A stretch of DNA of 64,000 nucleotides from JASHPR01 sp963844655 (GCA_963844655.1 CAWJPA010000003.1:806001-870000), one strand, 5' to 3'; counted from the stretch's first letter, positions 1 through 9,173 are shown. The notes: generated from the sequence alone by a model not told the origin. Program-made: numbers and translations.

Positions 1-172
1 AGCCTGTGAACGCGGCTGTGAACACTGCTCCCGCCCAGCAGGCGCTGACGTCGCGCTGGACCGCTCCTCCCGGACGAACGGGCAAGCTAGGTGCCGAGCC
101 CAGGACGGGCCCAGCCGCGGCGCCACGCGCGGACCAGTAACCTCGATCGTCGGCCGCACAGGAAAGGGGATC

Positions 173-1102
173 GTGGTGCATATCCTCAGGTACCGCCGCG
201 CTGGCTCGCCGGACGCGCGGGTGGGCGTGCTGACCGGTGACCGGGTTACCGAGCTGGCGGGTGTGCCGGCCCTGGGCTCGCTGTGGTCGCTTCCCGTCGA
301 TGCGATCCGGGAGAAGGCCGAGAACCCGGGCGGTGAGGAGTCCCCGCTCGCCGACGTCGCCGTGCTGGCCCCGGTGGACGGCCGGACCGAGGTCTGGGCC
401 TGCGGTGTGACGTATGAGATCTCCCGGGAGGCCCGCCGCGAGGAGAGCGAGAGGTCGGCCGATGTCTACGAGCGGGTCTACGACGCGCAGCGGCCGGAGA
501 TCTTCTTCAAGTCCGCCGCCTGGCGCGTGGCCGGCGACGGCCAGCCGGTAGCGGTCCGCGAGGACTCCGCCGTCAACGTGCCCGAACCCGAGGTCGCGCT
601 GGTGGTGACCAGCGCGGGCGAGATCGCCGGGTACACGGTGTGCAACGACGTGTCCTCGCGGTCGATCGAGGGCGAGAACCCGCTGTACCTGCCGCAGGCC
701 AAGAGCTACCTTGGCGCGTGCGCGGTCGGGCCGATGATCCGGCCCTCGTGGGAGATCGGTGATCCGTATGCGCTGTCCATCGAGCTGACGATCTCGCGCG
801 CGGGCACGGTGGAGTGGACGGGGACGGCGAGCACGGCCCAGCTGCGCCGGCGCTACGACGAGCTCGTCCGCTACCTGATGTTCGCCGACGTCCACCCGGA
901 GGGGGCGGTGCTGTCGACCGGCACCTGCCTGGTGCCGCCGATGCCCTTCACCCTGGACGAGGGCCACGTGGTGCGGATATCGGTCGGCGAAGTCGGCACG
1001 CTGGAGAACCCGGTGGTGCGTGGCCTGGCCGCGATGACCTCCGCGCGTCAGGCCCCACCGATCAATGACCGCGCCTCTGCGGGCCCGATTACGAGATCGT
1101 GA
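173..1102 (+). CDS. fumarylacetoacetate hydrolase (FAH) family protein, 2-keto-3-deoxy-pentonate dehydratase-like
   Basis: 309 aa, GTG start preceded by a GGAAAGGGG ribosome site. The C-terminal two thirds carry FAH-fold signatures: EVWACGVTY near residue 74, the acidic metal-ligand stretch NVPEPEVALVV near 134, and NDVSSRSIEGENPLYLPQAK near 158. This subgroup includes sugar-acid dehydratases acting on 2-keto-3-deoxy-arabinonate-type substrates, so a cytoplasmic, divalent-metal-dependent dehydratase is the best guess; the substrate is inferred. After the usual C-terminal block VGTLENPVVRG there are about 25 atypical residues that overlap the 3' end of the opposite-strand reductase gene. The natural stop may therefore have been lost in a rearrangement. 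Confidence 0.85.
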   Translation: MVHILRYRRAGSPDARVGVLTGDRVTELAGVPALGSLWSLPVDAIREKAENPGGEESPLADVAVLAPVDGRTEVWACGVTYEISREARREESERSADVYERVYDAQRPEIFFKSAAWRVAGDGQPVAVREDSAVNVPEPEVALVVTSAGEIAGYTVCNDVSSRSIEGENPLYLPQAKSYLGACAVGPMIRPSWEIGDPYALSIELTISRAGTVEWTGTASTAQLRRRYDELVRYLMFADVHPEGAVLSTGTCLVPPMPFTLDEGHVVRISVGEVGTLENPVVRGLAAMTSARQAPPINDRASAGPITRS

Positions 1103-1684
1103 AGGTCGCCGCCCACCTCGAGTCGACCCGACTGCTCGATCCCGCCGGCCTTCACCGGCTCGAAGCCGGCCGTCCGGATCAACCGCCCGACTTCCTCGCC
1201 GGCACGGTCGTCGTCGGTCGCGTAGAAGAGGACCGCCGGCTCCGGTGACCGGTTGCTAGAGGACGCGAAGAGATCGGCCGACATGGTTCCAAACGCCATG
1301 GCCAAGCGCGCCCCTGCTGGCAACCACCCGGCTACAACCTCGCCCGAGGATTGCCCTTTCGGCAGGAGACGGGAGACGTTACCTTTCGCGTCGGTGCTGA
1401 GCGGGTTGCTCGGAACGACCACGACCTTGCCGGTAAGCGCGTCCGGCGATGTCGTCTATAACGCTCTTCAGCACGGTAAACCGCAGCGCGAGGACGACAG
1501 CACCGGCGTCCTGCAACGCGTCGCGGTTGTCGACGGCGGCGACCGCAGCCCGGCCGATCTCTGCCGCCAGCTTTCGTGCTGACTCATGGTCAGCGCTCGA
1601 GAGCCGCAGGGTCTCGCCGCCTGAGGCGAGCTGCCGGGCGATGACCGATCCGATCACTCCAGTACCGATGATCGCGGTGGTCAT
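1048..1684 (-). pseudogene. NADPH-dependent F420 reductase-like NAD(P)-binding protein, frameshifted
   Basis: Two reading frames on the minus strand together make one protein. The first (from 1684) starts MTTAIIGTGVIGS, a Rossmann nucleotide-binding motif, and runs through VVLALRFTVLKSVIDDIAG. The second (to 1048) continues with VVVPSNPLSTDAKG and ends with a reductase-like C-terminus containing GGDLHDL. The match in family order implies one extra G near 1436-1440 (DIAG in one frame, DALTGKVVVVPSNP in the other). The intact protein would be about 210 aa, normal for the family, which moves hydride between NADPH and F420 or an alternative acceptor. Either the gene is broken or there is a one-base sequence error. 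Confidence 0.75.
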
Positions 1685-1781
1685 GACCGAATCTCCTCAG
1701 CGTCATGCAGTGGATCGAGGCTCAGAGCCCGGGGGACCGGCCACCGTCGATTTGCGGGGGGCGCACCGGTGACCTCGGCAT

Positions 1782-2246
1782 TCACTCGGAATCGCCAGCG
1801 GGCGTACTCGATGGCCAGTGAGCGGGCGACCAGTCACCGTCTGGGTCGGTGGTTTGCCCCACCTCGATCAGATGACCGTCGGGATCGCGGATGTAGCAGC
1901 GGATCTCATACGCGTGCTGCTTCGGCGGCGTCAGGAACTGAGCACCCCGGGCGCTCCACTCCGCATACACGGCGTGGATGTCCTTGACCCGGATATTGAG
2001 GAAGCTGCTGACCCGGTCGGGATCACGCGGCGTCTCCAGGGTGACCGCGGGCTTGTCGTCGGTCGGGCCTCCGCCGACATTGATGATGATCCAGGTGTTG
2101 GCTAGTGCAACATAGGTCACGTCTCCGGAGAAGACCACCCTGCCGCCGAGTACTTCGGTGTAGAAACGCCGGGAGCGCTCGACATCGTCCGAGACGATGA
2201 AGTGGGCCAGCACAATTCCCTCTGGGGGCGGCGGGAGCTCGCCCAT
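1782..2246 (-). CDS. VOC (glyoxalase/bleomycin resistance) family protein
   Basis: 154 aa with one vicinal-oxygen-chelate module. It opens VLAHFIVSDDVERSRRFYTEVLGG (beta-alpha-beta) and closes with RCYIRDPDGHLIEVGQ, whose acidic residue is a usual metal ligand. Family members are metal-dependent lyases, dioxygenases or drug-binding proteins. Nothing here fixes the substrate. It lies about 100 bp downstream of the broken reductase gene on the same strand. Confidence 0.85.
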   Translation of the reverse strand: MGELPPPPEGIVLAHFIVSDDVERSRRFYTEVLGGRVVFSGDVTYVALANTWIIINVGGGPTDDKPAVTLETPRDPDRVSSFLNIRVKDIHAVYAEWSARGAQFLTPPKQHAYEIRCYIRDPDGHLIEVGQTTDPDGDWSPAHWPSSTPAGDSE

Positions 2247-2357
2247 CTAGTACCTCCACTGGTTAGGTCTCATACGCCAAGTCGTTCACCGGCATGGCCA
2301 TCGTAGAAGACGCGCGTGCCATTACCGGCGGCGTGACCACACACTCCGGTTCTGGGC

Positions 2358-3053
2358 CTAAGCGGCGTCCTGGCCGTTAGCTGCCCGCCCGGCGCGGTCG
2401 AACAGGATCCTGAGCGCCAGCAAGACCGCACCACCCACCGCCATGCTGATTCCTGCTCCGGCCAGGACGTCAAGTGGGTAGTGCACGCCTAAATACACCC
2501 GGGACCAGCCCACCAGGACGGCGTATGTGAGTGCCACGGCGGCCAGCGCCCGGGGCAGGAACGGCACGAGCGCGATCACGACCGCCATCGTGACCGCCGT
2601 GTGAGCGGAGGGGAAACTCGTCCCGTGAGCAGGCTGCTGGCGCAGCACCGCACCGGCTATCACCTCGTAGGGCCGAGGGCGCTCGGCTAGAGCCTTCGCC
2701 ACGTGTGCCAGCGCCCATGCGGCGGCAGCGGCGATGGCTCCGGTGGCCAGCGGCAGGACACTCCGGTTCCTGGCCACCACGTAACCGACGGTGAGCACGA
2801 CGACGGCGACGATGCCTGCCGGCAGGAAAAGCCGTGACAGCGGCGTGAGCACCGACGCTAAGGTCGACGGGACCTGGTTGAGAATCCGGAACAGGCTCAC
2901 ATCCCAGCTGACCGCTCCTGCCTTGAGCAAGACGGCTGACACGCCGAACAGCGCTGCTCCCAGGCTCGCCAAGAGCCCGGCGGCCCAGGCTCTTGGAATC
3001 CGGACCGGACCGTTCGGCCACCACCACGACGGGCGAGTGTTGTGACCGGTCAC
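2358..3053 (-). CDS. PAP2 superfamily membrane phosphatase
   Basis: 231 aa with about six hydrophobic segments. The three phosphatase motifs are present in order: AKALAERPRP near residue 118, SFPSAHT near 145, and SRVYLGVHYPLD near 185 with the catalytic His and Asp. Such enzymes dephosphorylate undecaprenyl pyrophosphate or other lipid phosphates at the outer face of the membrane. A cytoplasmic Trp-rich start precedes TM1. It is divergent from the YihY gene with a 78-bp gap that must hold both promoters. Confidence 0.9.
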   Translation of the reverse strand: MTGHNTRPSWWWPNGPVRIPRAWAAGLLASLGAALFGVSAVLLKAGAVSWDVSLFRILNQVPSTLASVLTPLSRLFLPAGIVAVVVLTVGYVVARNRSVLPLATGAIAAAAAWALAHVAKALAERPRPYEVIAGAVLRQQPAHGTSFPSAHTAVTMAVVIALVPFLPRALAAVALTYAVLVGWSRVYLGVHYPLDVLAGAGISMAVGGAVLLALRILFDRAGRAANGQDAA

Positions 3054-3131
3054 GGTAGCGAGGCTAACGGGCCGTCCTAAAGGTCGCGGGGATTCATGAC
3101 CTGATGTGACGGTACCGGGCAGGCTAGGTCA

Positions 3132-4256
3132 ATGAGCTTGACGGGCTTGAGTGCTCGGGTGAACCGGGTCATCGCTTGGGCGGACCGCCTGCAGCGAAGA
3201 TACGCCGTGCTGGGGTTCCCTTACGCGGTAGTTAAGAAGTACGGCGACGATGGGGGCGGGCGGGAAGCCGCGCTCATCACCTACTACGGGTTCCTGAGCA
3301 TCTTCCCGCTGCTGCTTCTTGGGGTAGCCGTGCTGTCACGGGTGCTGGACAGTCATCCGGACCTCCGGGAGCGGCTCGTCGCTGCGGTCGTGCCGGACGC
3401 GCTGCAATCCACGGTTGAGCATTCGCTGGCCACCCTGCCGACGTCGACAATTCCGTTCGTTGCCGGCCTAATCGGTTTGCTGTTCTCCGGGACCGGTGTC
3501 GTGTTCTCCGTGTACCAGACCCTGAACCATGTCGCCGCGGTCCCGCACCGCCTTCGGGCTGGTTTCTTCGCACGCTACGTCCGGGTGTTCGCGATGCTGG
3601 CGACGCTGCTGCTGGGGGGTCTGATGGTCGGTGCGCTCACCGTGGTGGCCACCGCGGTGCCCGACCAGCCCGGGGTACAGCGGGCGGCGGCGGCGCTTGG
3701 GTCGGCGCTGGTCATCTTCGCGGTGTTGTTGCTTGCCGCCAGGCTGCTGCTCGTGCGGCCTGCGCCGGTCCGGGCGCTGTGGCCGGGGGCCGTTCTGGGC
3801 GCGGTGGTGGTGACGGTGGTGCTCAACATCGCGGCACCGTTGCTGGCCCGGCTGGTGACCAAGGCCGGCCCCGTCTATGGCAGCTTCGCCACCGTGGCGG
3901 GCATGTTCGCGCTGCTCTATCTGGTCGGCCAGGCGCTGGTATATGCGGCCGAGGTCGCAGCGGTCCGCTATGCCCGGCTGTGGCCACGTGCTGTGGACCT
4001 GAAGCGCCCCACCGCGGCTGATGCGCGCGCCCTGGCCCTGCTGGCTCACGAGCAGGAACGCATCCCCGCCGCTCGCGTGGCGTTTCACCTCGCGGACGGG
4101 GCCGGATGGCTCCCCGCCAGCCAACAACGGCCCGGCGTAACGCGGCCAATCTGGGGCCGAGTTGCTCACGGGGACTCGCCGGAGTCGCCGTCGTGGGAGA
4201 TCGGTGAAGTAAACGCAGCGGTGGCGAGCCCAGAACTAGAACCGGCTCATACCTGA
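3132..4256 (+). CDS. YihY/BrkB family inner-membrane protein
   Basis: 374 aa. Residues 1-60 hold the conserved KKYGDDGGGREAALITYYGFLSIFPLLLL block, followed by five more membrane segments and YLVGQALVYAAEVAAV near residue 270. The last 90 residues are a hydrophilic tail. YihY proteins are integral membrane proteins of unclear function, formerly mis-called RNase BN. ATG start; the upstream GGCAGGCTAGGTCA offers only a weak ribosome site. Confidence 0.9.
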   Translation: MSLTGLSARVNRVIAWADRLQRRYAVLGFPYAVVKKYGDDGGGREAALITYYGFLSIFPLLLLGVAVLSRVLDSHPDLRERLVAAVVPDALQSTVEHSLATLPTSTIPFVAGLIGLLFSGTGVVFSVYQTLNHVAAVPHRLRAGFFARYVRVFAMLATLLLGGLMVGALTVVATAVPDQPGVQRAAAALGSALVIFAVLLLAARLLLVRPAPVRALWPGAVLGAVVVTVVLNIAAPLLARLVTKAGPVYGSFATVAGMFALLYLVGQALVYAAEVAAVRYARLWPRAVDLKRPTAADARALALLAHEQERIPAARVAFHLADGAGWLPASQQRPGVTRPIWGRVAHGDSPESPSWEIGEVNAAVASPELEPAHT

Positions 4257-4412
4257 AATCAAACCGCGGGCTGATGTCCTGGTCGCTGGTCAGCGCGACG
4301 CTGGGAGCACGAGAACCAGCACCCGAAGGATCTTCGCGCTTGGTAGACACCGGGCAGAAGGTGGTCGACGGCGGCCCGTATCGGTGGGTGCGGATTGCTG
4401 CGGCCGATCGGC

Positions 4413-5465
4413 TCAGATGCCGAGTTGGGCTGCTCGCCGGGTGAGCTCAAGCTTGGAGTTCACGTCGAGTTTCGTGTAAGCGTTGCGCAGGTGCGTTTCG
4501 ATGGTGCGTTCGCTGAGGAACAGGTGCCGGGCGATGTCCGGCGTTGACTGGCCAGCGACGGCGAGCCGGACGATCTCGTGCTCGCGGCGGCTGAGCGCAT
4601 GCACTCCGAGCGAAGAATTGGCGTGGCGGGGCCGGCTGAGCGTACCGCGAACAGCGGCCTGCACTTGATCGAGCACGGCGTCGGCGCCTTCGACCCACGG
4701 ACGGTGATCGGCACCAGGCAGCTCGACCAGCCTCGCGCCGGCGATGTGGCTCGCGAGATAACGGCCGTTGCCGACCTCAACCCAACGGTCATCGGTGCGG
4801 TGCAGCACCAGTGTCGGGGAATGGATGTTGGGCAACAGACTCCGGACATCGATCTGCGCGTTCATCAGCATCAGGTCGCGGGCCATACTTGGGCTGGCTC
4901 CGACGCGTAGGTAGCGTGCCCACCAGCGCTGGGTATCCGGATCGAGGTCCAGGTCCGGGTTGACGATGTCCCACCATGCCCCGCTGGCCCACGCCTCATC
5001 GAAGCGCTTGAGAAACCGGGCGACGGTCTGACGTGACACCCCCCACGGGTAGTCGGCGGTCGAGACCTTGCGCGGGTAGGACCCGTAGAGAATCAGCGAC
5101 TCGACCCGCTGGGGGTGCTGTGCGGTGAACGCTATGCTCAACGCTCCGCCCTCGGATACCCCGAACAGGTGCGCCCGCTCGACGCCGACCGCGTCCATGA
5201 CCGCCCGGATGTCGTCGACTCGCTCGGCTAGGGTGGGCGGCCGTTTCATCGGATCCGAGAGCCCGGTGCCGCGTTTATCGAACAAGATAAGCCGGCTGAA
5301 CGATGCCAGCCGGTGCAGGAACCTGGCCAGATACGGCCAGTCCCAGGCCGCCTCGACATGTGAGACGAACCCCGGTACCAGCACCAGATCCGGCGGCCCC
5401 GAACCAAGAACCTGGTGGGCAACGTGCACCTGCCCACTGCGCGCGTACCTCGTGGCCGGACCCAC
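4413..5465 (-). CDS. alpha/beta-hydrolase fused to a C-terminal LuxR-type HTH
   Basis: 350 aa. Residues 1-265 are an alpha/beta hydrolase fold with nucleophile elbow GVSEGG near 103-108, an acidic member within VLHRTDDRW and histidine in GADHRPW. Residues 285-350 are a LuxR/GerE helix-turn-helix (LSRREHEIVRLAVAGQST, then the recognition helix SERTIETHLRNAY). The arrangement suggests a one-component regulator in which the hydrolase domain binds or cleaves a small ester or lactone and controls DNA binding; the ligand is unknown. The convergent YihY gene ends 155 bp away. Confidence 0.88.
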   Translation of the reverse strand: MGPATRYARSGQVHVAHQVLGSGPPDLVLVPGFVSHVEAAWDWPYLARFLHRLASFSRLILFDKRGTGLSDPMKRPPTLAERVDDIRAVMDAVGVERAHLFGVSEGGALSIAFTAQHPQRVESLILYGSYPRKVSTADYPWGVSRQTVARFLKRFDEAWASGAWWDIVNPDLDLDPDTQRWWARYLRVGASPSMARDLMLMNAQIDVRSLLPNIHSPTLVLHRTDDRWVEVGNGRYLASHIAGARLVELPGADHRPWVEGADAVLDQVQAAVRGTLSRPRHANSSLGVHALSRREHEIVRLAVAGQSTPDIARHLFLSERTIETHLRNAYTKLDVNSKLELTRRAAQLGI

Positions 5466-5551
5466 CTCAACAGGCTAACAACTCAAATGCCAGCTGACGG
5501 CGGCCGCGGGCTCCGATCGGAGCCGCGGCCGCCCATCTCCCGGCAGCCGGT

Positions 5552-5797
5552 TCAACCGACCGCGACGCCGGCCTCAGCCCCGGTACCGGCGGCGAGGGCC
5601 TGCACGTCCTGGGTGCTCAACGCGTTCCCGCCGATCGCCCAATCGCCGCTGTGCACCTCTTCCAGCACGCACCAGGTCACCCCGCGCATGTTCTCGCCCT
5701 CGATCGATACCATCGCGTCGGTGAGTTTCTGCACGATCTCCCTGCGCTGCGAGCTGGAGAAAACGCCCTCAATCACCTTGACATTGATAAGCGGCAT
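5552..5797 (-). CDS. 4-oxalocrotonate tautomerase family protein
   Basis: 81 aa, beginning Met-Pro so that Pro becomes the catalytic N-terminus after Met removal. The order PLINVKVIEGVFSSSQRREIVQKLTDAM is standard for this family of small enol-keto tautomerases. The C-terminal 20 residues are a low-complexity Ala/Gly/Val tail. The substrate cannot be inferred. It stands alone on the minus strand between the LuxR-hydrolase and hemerythrin genes. Confidence 0.88.
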   Translation of the reverse strand: MPLINVKVIEGVFSSSQRREIVQKLTDAMVSIEGENMRGVTWCVLEEVHSGDWAIGGNALSTQDVQALAAGTGAEAGVAVG

Positions 5798-5901
5798 TCC
5801 CGTATGCCCCCTTCCGTATTGTTCTGCGTTACGCCGGTCCGCGCCTGCCCTCGTCAGCCGGCTTGTTCACGTTCACGGTAGGAACACTCCTGAGCCACTA
5901 C

Positions 5902-5919
5902 ATCCGTACCAGTACGGAT
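5902..5919. promoter_or_regulatory. 18-bp perfect palindrome, possible operator
   Basis: The sequence ATCCGTAC-CA-GTACGGAT is an 8+2+8 perfect inverted repeat. It lies in the 139-bp space upstream of the tautomerase gene (start at 5797) and just after the hemerythrin gene stop. Its size and symmetry match operators of TetR-type dimers; no such regulator is adjacent. It is too short to look like a terminator. Confidence 0.4.
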
Positions 5920-5936
5920 TCCAGCGAGTTGAGTGC

Positions 5937-6620
5937 TCAGCCTCGGACGCGGCGTATGTAGCGGTCGTAGCTCCGCTCGCCAATGACCGGCCAGCTGAGC
6001 CGTACAGGCAGCGGGGCCTTGCCCAGGAACAGGGCACAGTCGCTGGGCGTCGCGTCCTCCAGGAGCAGCCCCATCATGACCGGCCGCGCACTGCGCGGGA
6101 ACTTGGCGAAGGACTCACGGCCGAGTTCTTCCCACTCCGCGACGGTGACGTGTTCACGCACCAGCGGCAGGACCATTGCCTCCTCGTCGTTGAGATGCTC
6201 TGCGAGAACTGCGGTGAGTCGCACGAGCGCCGCCGCGAGTTCGGTGGTGGCTGATGCGGAGGGTGATACTCGCCACTGCTCGGCTAGCCGCTGTACCTGC
6301 TGGCTGCACCCGGCGGCGGCCCGGTGCTGGGCCTCCATCTTCCGCACGAGGTCAGCGTGCGGGCGGGCTCGATCGATCAGCTTGGGCCAGAGGTATGTGT
6401 CCTCGGCGTCGTGGTGATTATGCAGCCCGAACAGCATGAAGGCGATGTGCCTCGCGACCGGCTCGGTTCGGCTCGCATCGCTGCGGGGGCTGCGCTGGAT
6501 GATGTCGGCGACTAGCGGGAATTCCCGGCGGAAGATCCGGTGGATGACGACCATCTCGTGTGTGTTCGGCACCTCGCGTGCGTCGGGCCCGGTCTGCGGA
6601 GCCGGCTTGGCCTCATGCAT
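5937..6620 (-). CDS. hemerythrin domain-containing protein
   Basis: 227 aa from ATG at 6620, chosen because AGGAG lies 5-6 nt upstream; the frame is open further upstream but without a ribosome site. Di-iron-type His/Glu ligands are visible: HRIFRREF near residue 27, HNHHDAEDTYLWP near 72, EAQHRAA near 97 and HLNDEEAMVLP near 143. This is the O2/NO-binding four-helix bundle. The start overlaps the 3' end of the histidine kinase gene by 8 bp, so the two are translationally coupled. A redox or gas-sensing link with the kinase is an inference from that coupling. Confidence 0.88.
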   Translation of the reverse strand: MHEAKPAPQTGPDAREVPNTHEMVVIHRIFRREFPLVADIIQRSPRSDASRTEPVARHIAFMLFGLHNHHDAEDTYLWPKLIDRARPHADLVRKMEAQHRAAAGCSQQVQRLAEQWRVSPSASATTELAAALVRLTAVLAEHLNDEEAMVLPLVREHVTVAEWEELGRESFAKFPRSARPVMMGLLLEDATPSDCALFLGKAPLPVRLSWPVIGERSYDRYIRRVRG

Positions 6621-8850
6621 GGCTACTCCTGGTGAGAGTTTGCTGCCGGGAATCCTGGTGGCCGGCGGGCAGTGTGCCACTGATCGTGGTGCCGAGCCCG
6701 GGCGCGGAACGGATGCGCAGGGTGCCGCCGATCACGGCGAGCCGGTCGGCCATGCCCTGCAAGCCGGTGCCGTGAGTCGTTGTGGTGGTGTCGAAGCCGG
6801 ACCCGTCGTCGGTCACGCTGAATCGCAGGTGGCCATCCTGATCGGACAGGGCGATGGTTGCCTGCGAGGCATGGGCATATTTCGCCACGTTCTGCAGGGC
6901 TTCCAGGACGCAGAAGTACGTGGCCGCTTCGACGTCCTGCGGGTGGCGCCCGATGCCTTCGGCCTCGACCCGAACCGGTAGCGGCGCCCTGTCGGCCTGG
7001 CCTCGCACCGCCACCGCAAGGCCTTGGTCTGCGAGCAGCGGCGGGTAGATCCCGCGCGCCAGGGCGCGCAGGTCATCCAGTGCCAGGCGCAGCGCATCAC
7101 GGAGCCCAGCCGCCATCTGTCTGACCTCGCCAGGGTCTGCGGCGACGTCGTCCAGCAGAGTCAGTCCCACCGTGAGCGCGATGAGCTGTTGCTGTGCGCC
7201 GTCATGGAGGTTGCGCTCGATTCGCTGCCGTTCCGTGTCCTGGGCCCTGACCAGGCGCCGCCGCGATGCCTTCAGATCGTCAATGGTTGCCTGCAGTTCG
7301 GCGGCCAGCCGGATATTGCGGAGCATCAGGCCCGCCTGTGACGCCAGGTGCACGAGCAGCTTGTCCTCGGCCGCGGAAACGAACTCGCCCCGTGGCATGG
7401 TGATCGCGATCGCGCCGAGCACCTCATCCCCGTGCCTGACCGCGATCGCGCGCGTGGCCTCGAGCGCTGCGATCGGGGCGCTACCGGTGAACGCGACGCG
7501 CGGACGGGGGGCCGAGCCCCGAGGCCAACTCGCCCCGAGAGTCAGGTACTCGCCTACCCGGACCCAGACGTCCACCCGGTCCGCCCCGATGGCGGCGGCC
7601 AGTAGCGACGCCATCCGGTCCAGGGTGACATCCACATCCAGTTGGCCCGCCATGTCCTCGGCGAAATCGGACAGCACTTGATAGGGAGTGGCGCGCGGCC
7701 CGTAGACAAGGCGGTTGGCCACGAGCTGAGCCCGCGCCCGTGCCGACTGGAACAGCACCGCGATCACCACGGCCGCCGCAACCGTCAGGACCGGGCCGCC
7801 GGCGTATCCGGCGAGCGTGCCGATGCCGAGGACGATGCCGGCGTAGACAGCGGTCAGGCTGGCCGAGAGCAGGCCGTACTTGACCGCACGGTTGAGAATG
7901 ACGTCGATCTGGTAAAGGCCGTGTTTGAGGATCGCGAGCGTGAGGACGGCAGGCAGCCCGAACAGCGCCAGCACCGGCACCGCGAGATAGGCGACGATCG
8001 TCACTAGATTCGATGGATCGCCGGTGACCGCGATGGCCAGCACCGCCGTCCCCTGGCATATAGCGAAGACCACCGCGAGCAGCGTGATCCACTTGATCTG
8101 CTGGCGCTGCTCGGGATCGCCGGACCGGTAGCGGACGACCAGCGCAGCGCAGGCCGCGATCTGCATCAGGCCCGCCAGCGCTCCTACGCCGTTGAGCGTC
8201 CCGTTCAGGACGGACGTGGGCAGGGGCCCAATCGATGTGATACCGAACGGGTTCGCGATGGTCAGCGACGTGCCGCCTGGTGCGGGCAGCCCCACGGGCC
8301 CGGGCTGGACGGCCACGCCGGCCATGGTGACCGCCGTCGCCAGCAGTTCGAGGGCCGCGACCGGGCGCCAGCGTCGGGAGGGCAGTGTCCCGGCCGGGAA
8401 CAGCAGCAGCATGAACGCCACCCCGGTTACCACCGGGACGAAGCTCCACTGGGCGAGCAGCCCGGCCGGCGCGGCCGCGGGCAGAGTCCCAGGATGGCTG
8501 ACCCCCAGTACCGCATAAGCGGAGCTGAGCGCCATGATCGCCAGGAAGGCCCCGTCACCAAGCAAGAACCAGCCGATCAGGTTGCGGGCGCGGCGGACGA
8601 CCAGCCCACCGAGACCTGCGTACACCGCGGCTGCCGGCCCCGTTACCAGGCTGAAGACCGCGTCCCTGATCAGCAGGTCGTTCCACGCCACAACCGTCAA
8701 AACCGTAGCGGCCACGGACAGCGCCGCGACCAGCGCGCAGAGAATGGGCACGGAGCGGCCGTCGTAGGTGGCCGGGCCCGTCGGCGTGCCCGTGGTGCCC
8801 GCGGTGGGGTGTGGCCGCCCGGGCGGCCCCGCGATTACGGCATCAGCCAT
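6613..8850 (-). CDS. membrane sensor histidine kinase (HisKA_3/NarL-partner type)
   Basis: 745 aa from ATG at 8850; an open extension upstream is Arg-rich and non-family-like. Residues 40-360 have about ten hydrophobic segments. A GAF-like region covers about 390-530 (DVTLDRMASLLAAAIGADRVDVW). A coiled coil leads to the HisKA_3 phospho-acceptor helix (RQRIERNLHDGAQQQL, His near 575) and the C-terminal ATPase has N-box NVAKYAHAS and DDGSGFD. This class normally signals to a NarL-type response regulator, but none is adjacent. The gene instead overlaps a hemerythrin gene downstream and a small membrane gene upstream. Confidence 0.9.
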   Translation of the reverse strand: MADAVIAGPPGRPHPTAGTTGTPTGPATYDGRSVPILCALVAALSVAATVLTVVAWNDLLIRDAVFSLVTGPAAAVYAGLGGLVVRRARNLIGWFLLGDGAFLAIMALSSAYAVLGVSHPGTLPAAAPAGLLAQWSFVPVVTGVAFMLLLFPAGTLPSRRWRPVAALELLATAVTMAGVAVQPGPVGLPAPGGTSLTIANPFGITSIGPLPTSVLNGTLNGVGALAGLMQIAACAALVVRYRSGDPEQRQQIKWITLLAVVFAICQGTAVLAIAVTGDPSNLVTIVAYLAVPVLALFGLPAVLTLAILKHGLYQIDVILNRAVKYGLLSASLTAVYAGIVLGIGTLAGYAGGPVLTVAAAVVIAVLFQSARARAQLVANRLVYGPRATPYQVLSDFAEDMAGQLDVDVTLDRMASLLAAAIGADRVDVWVRVGEYLTLGASWPRGSAPRPRVAFTGSAPIAALEATRAIAVRHGDEVLGAIAITMPRGEFVSAAEDKLLVHLASQAGLMLRNIRLAAELQATIDDLKASRRRLVRAQDTERQRIERNLHDGAQQQLIALTVGLTLLDDVAADPGEVRQMAAGLRDALRLALDDLRALARGIYPPLLADQGLAVAVRGQADRAPLPVRVEAEGIGRHPQDVEAATYFCVLEALQNVAKYAHASQATIALSDQDGHLRFSVTDDGSGFDTTTTTHGTGLQGMADRLAVIGGTLRIRSAPGLGTTISGTLPAGHQDSRQQTLTRSSHA

Positions 8851-9173
8851 GGGCCCACGCCTGAGCACAGCATCGTGGCCGCGATTAGCCGGGCGGTGCG
8901 GGCCACGCGGGCGAGCTGCGGGCCGGGAAGATCTGCGCCGCGGATGCCGATGGCCAGTAGCCACGCGATGGAGGCGAGTACGGCTCCGGCCGCCACGGCA
9001 CTGACGGCGGGTAGCAAGCCGGTCACCGTCAGCACGCCGCACGCCGTGACGCCCCGCGGCTCAGTGAAGTGCTGAACAGCGAAGCTAGCGTAGAACGCGA
9101 CGAACAGGGCGTTGGTGACCATACCGGCAGCCGCGGCGGCGCCGGCCCAGCTGCGTGCCTGGGGTTCGGTCAT
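8835..9173 (-). CDS. small membrane protein upstream of histidine kinase
   Basis: 112 aa from ATG at 9173 (MTEPQARSW). It contains three or four hydrophobic stretches, for example GMVTNALFVAFYASFAVQHF and LIAATMLCSGVG. No family is recognised. Its stop lies 16 bp inside the kinase coding region, so it probably belongs to the same operon and may be an accessory sensor subunit. The ribosome site is weak and a longer frame up to 9305 is possible but looks non-coding. Confidence 0.6.
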   Translation of the reverse strand: MTEPQARSWAGAAAAAGMVTNALFVAFYASFAVQHFTEPRGVTACGVLTVTGLLPAVSAVAAGAVLASIAWLLAIGIRGADLPGPQLARVARTARLIAATMLCSGVGPWLMP

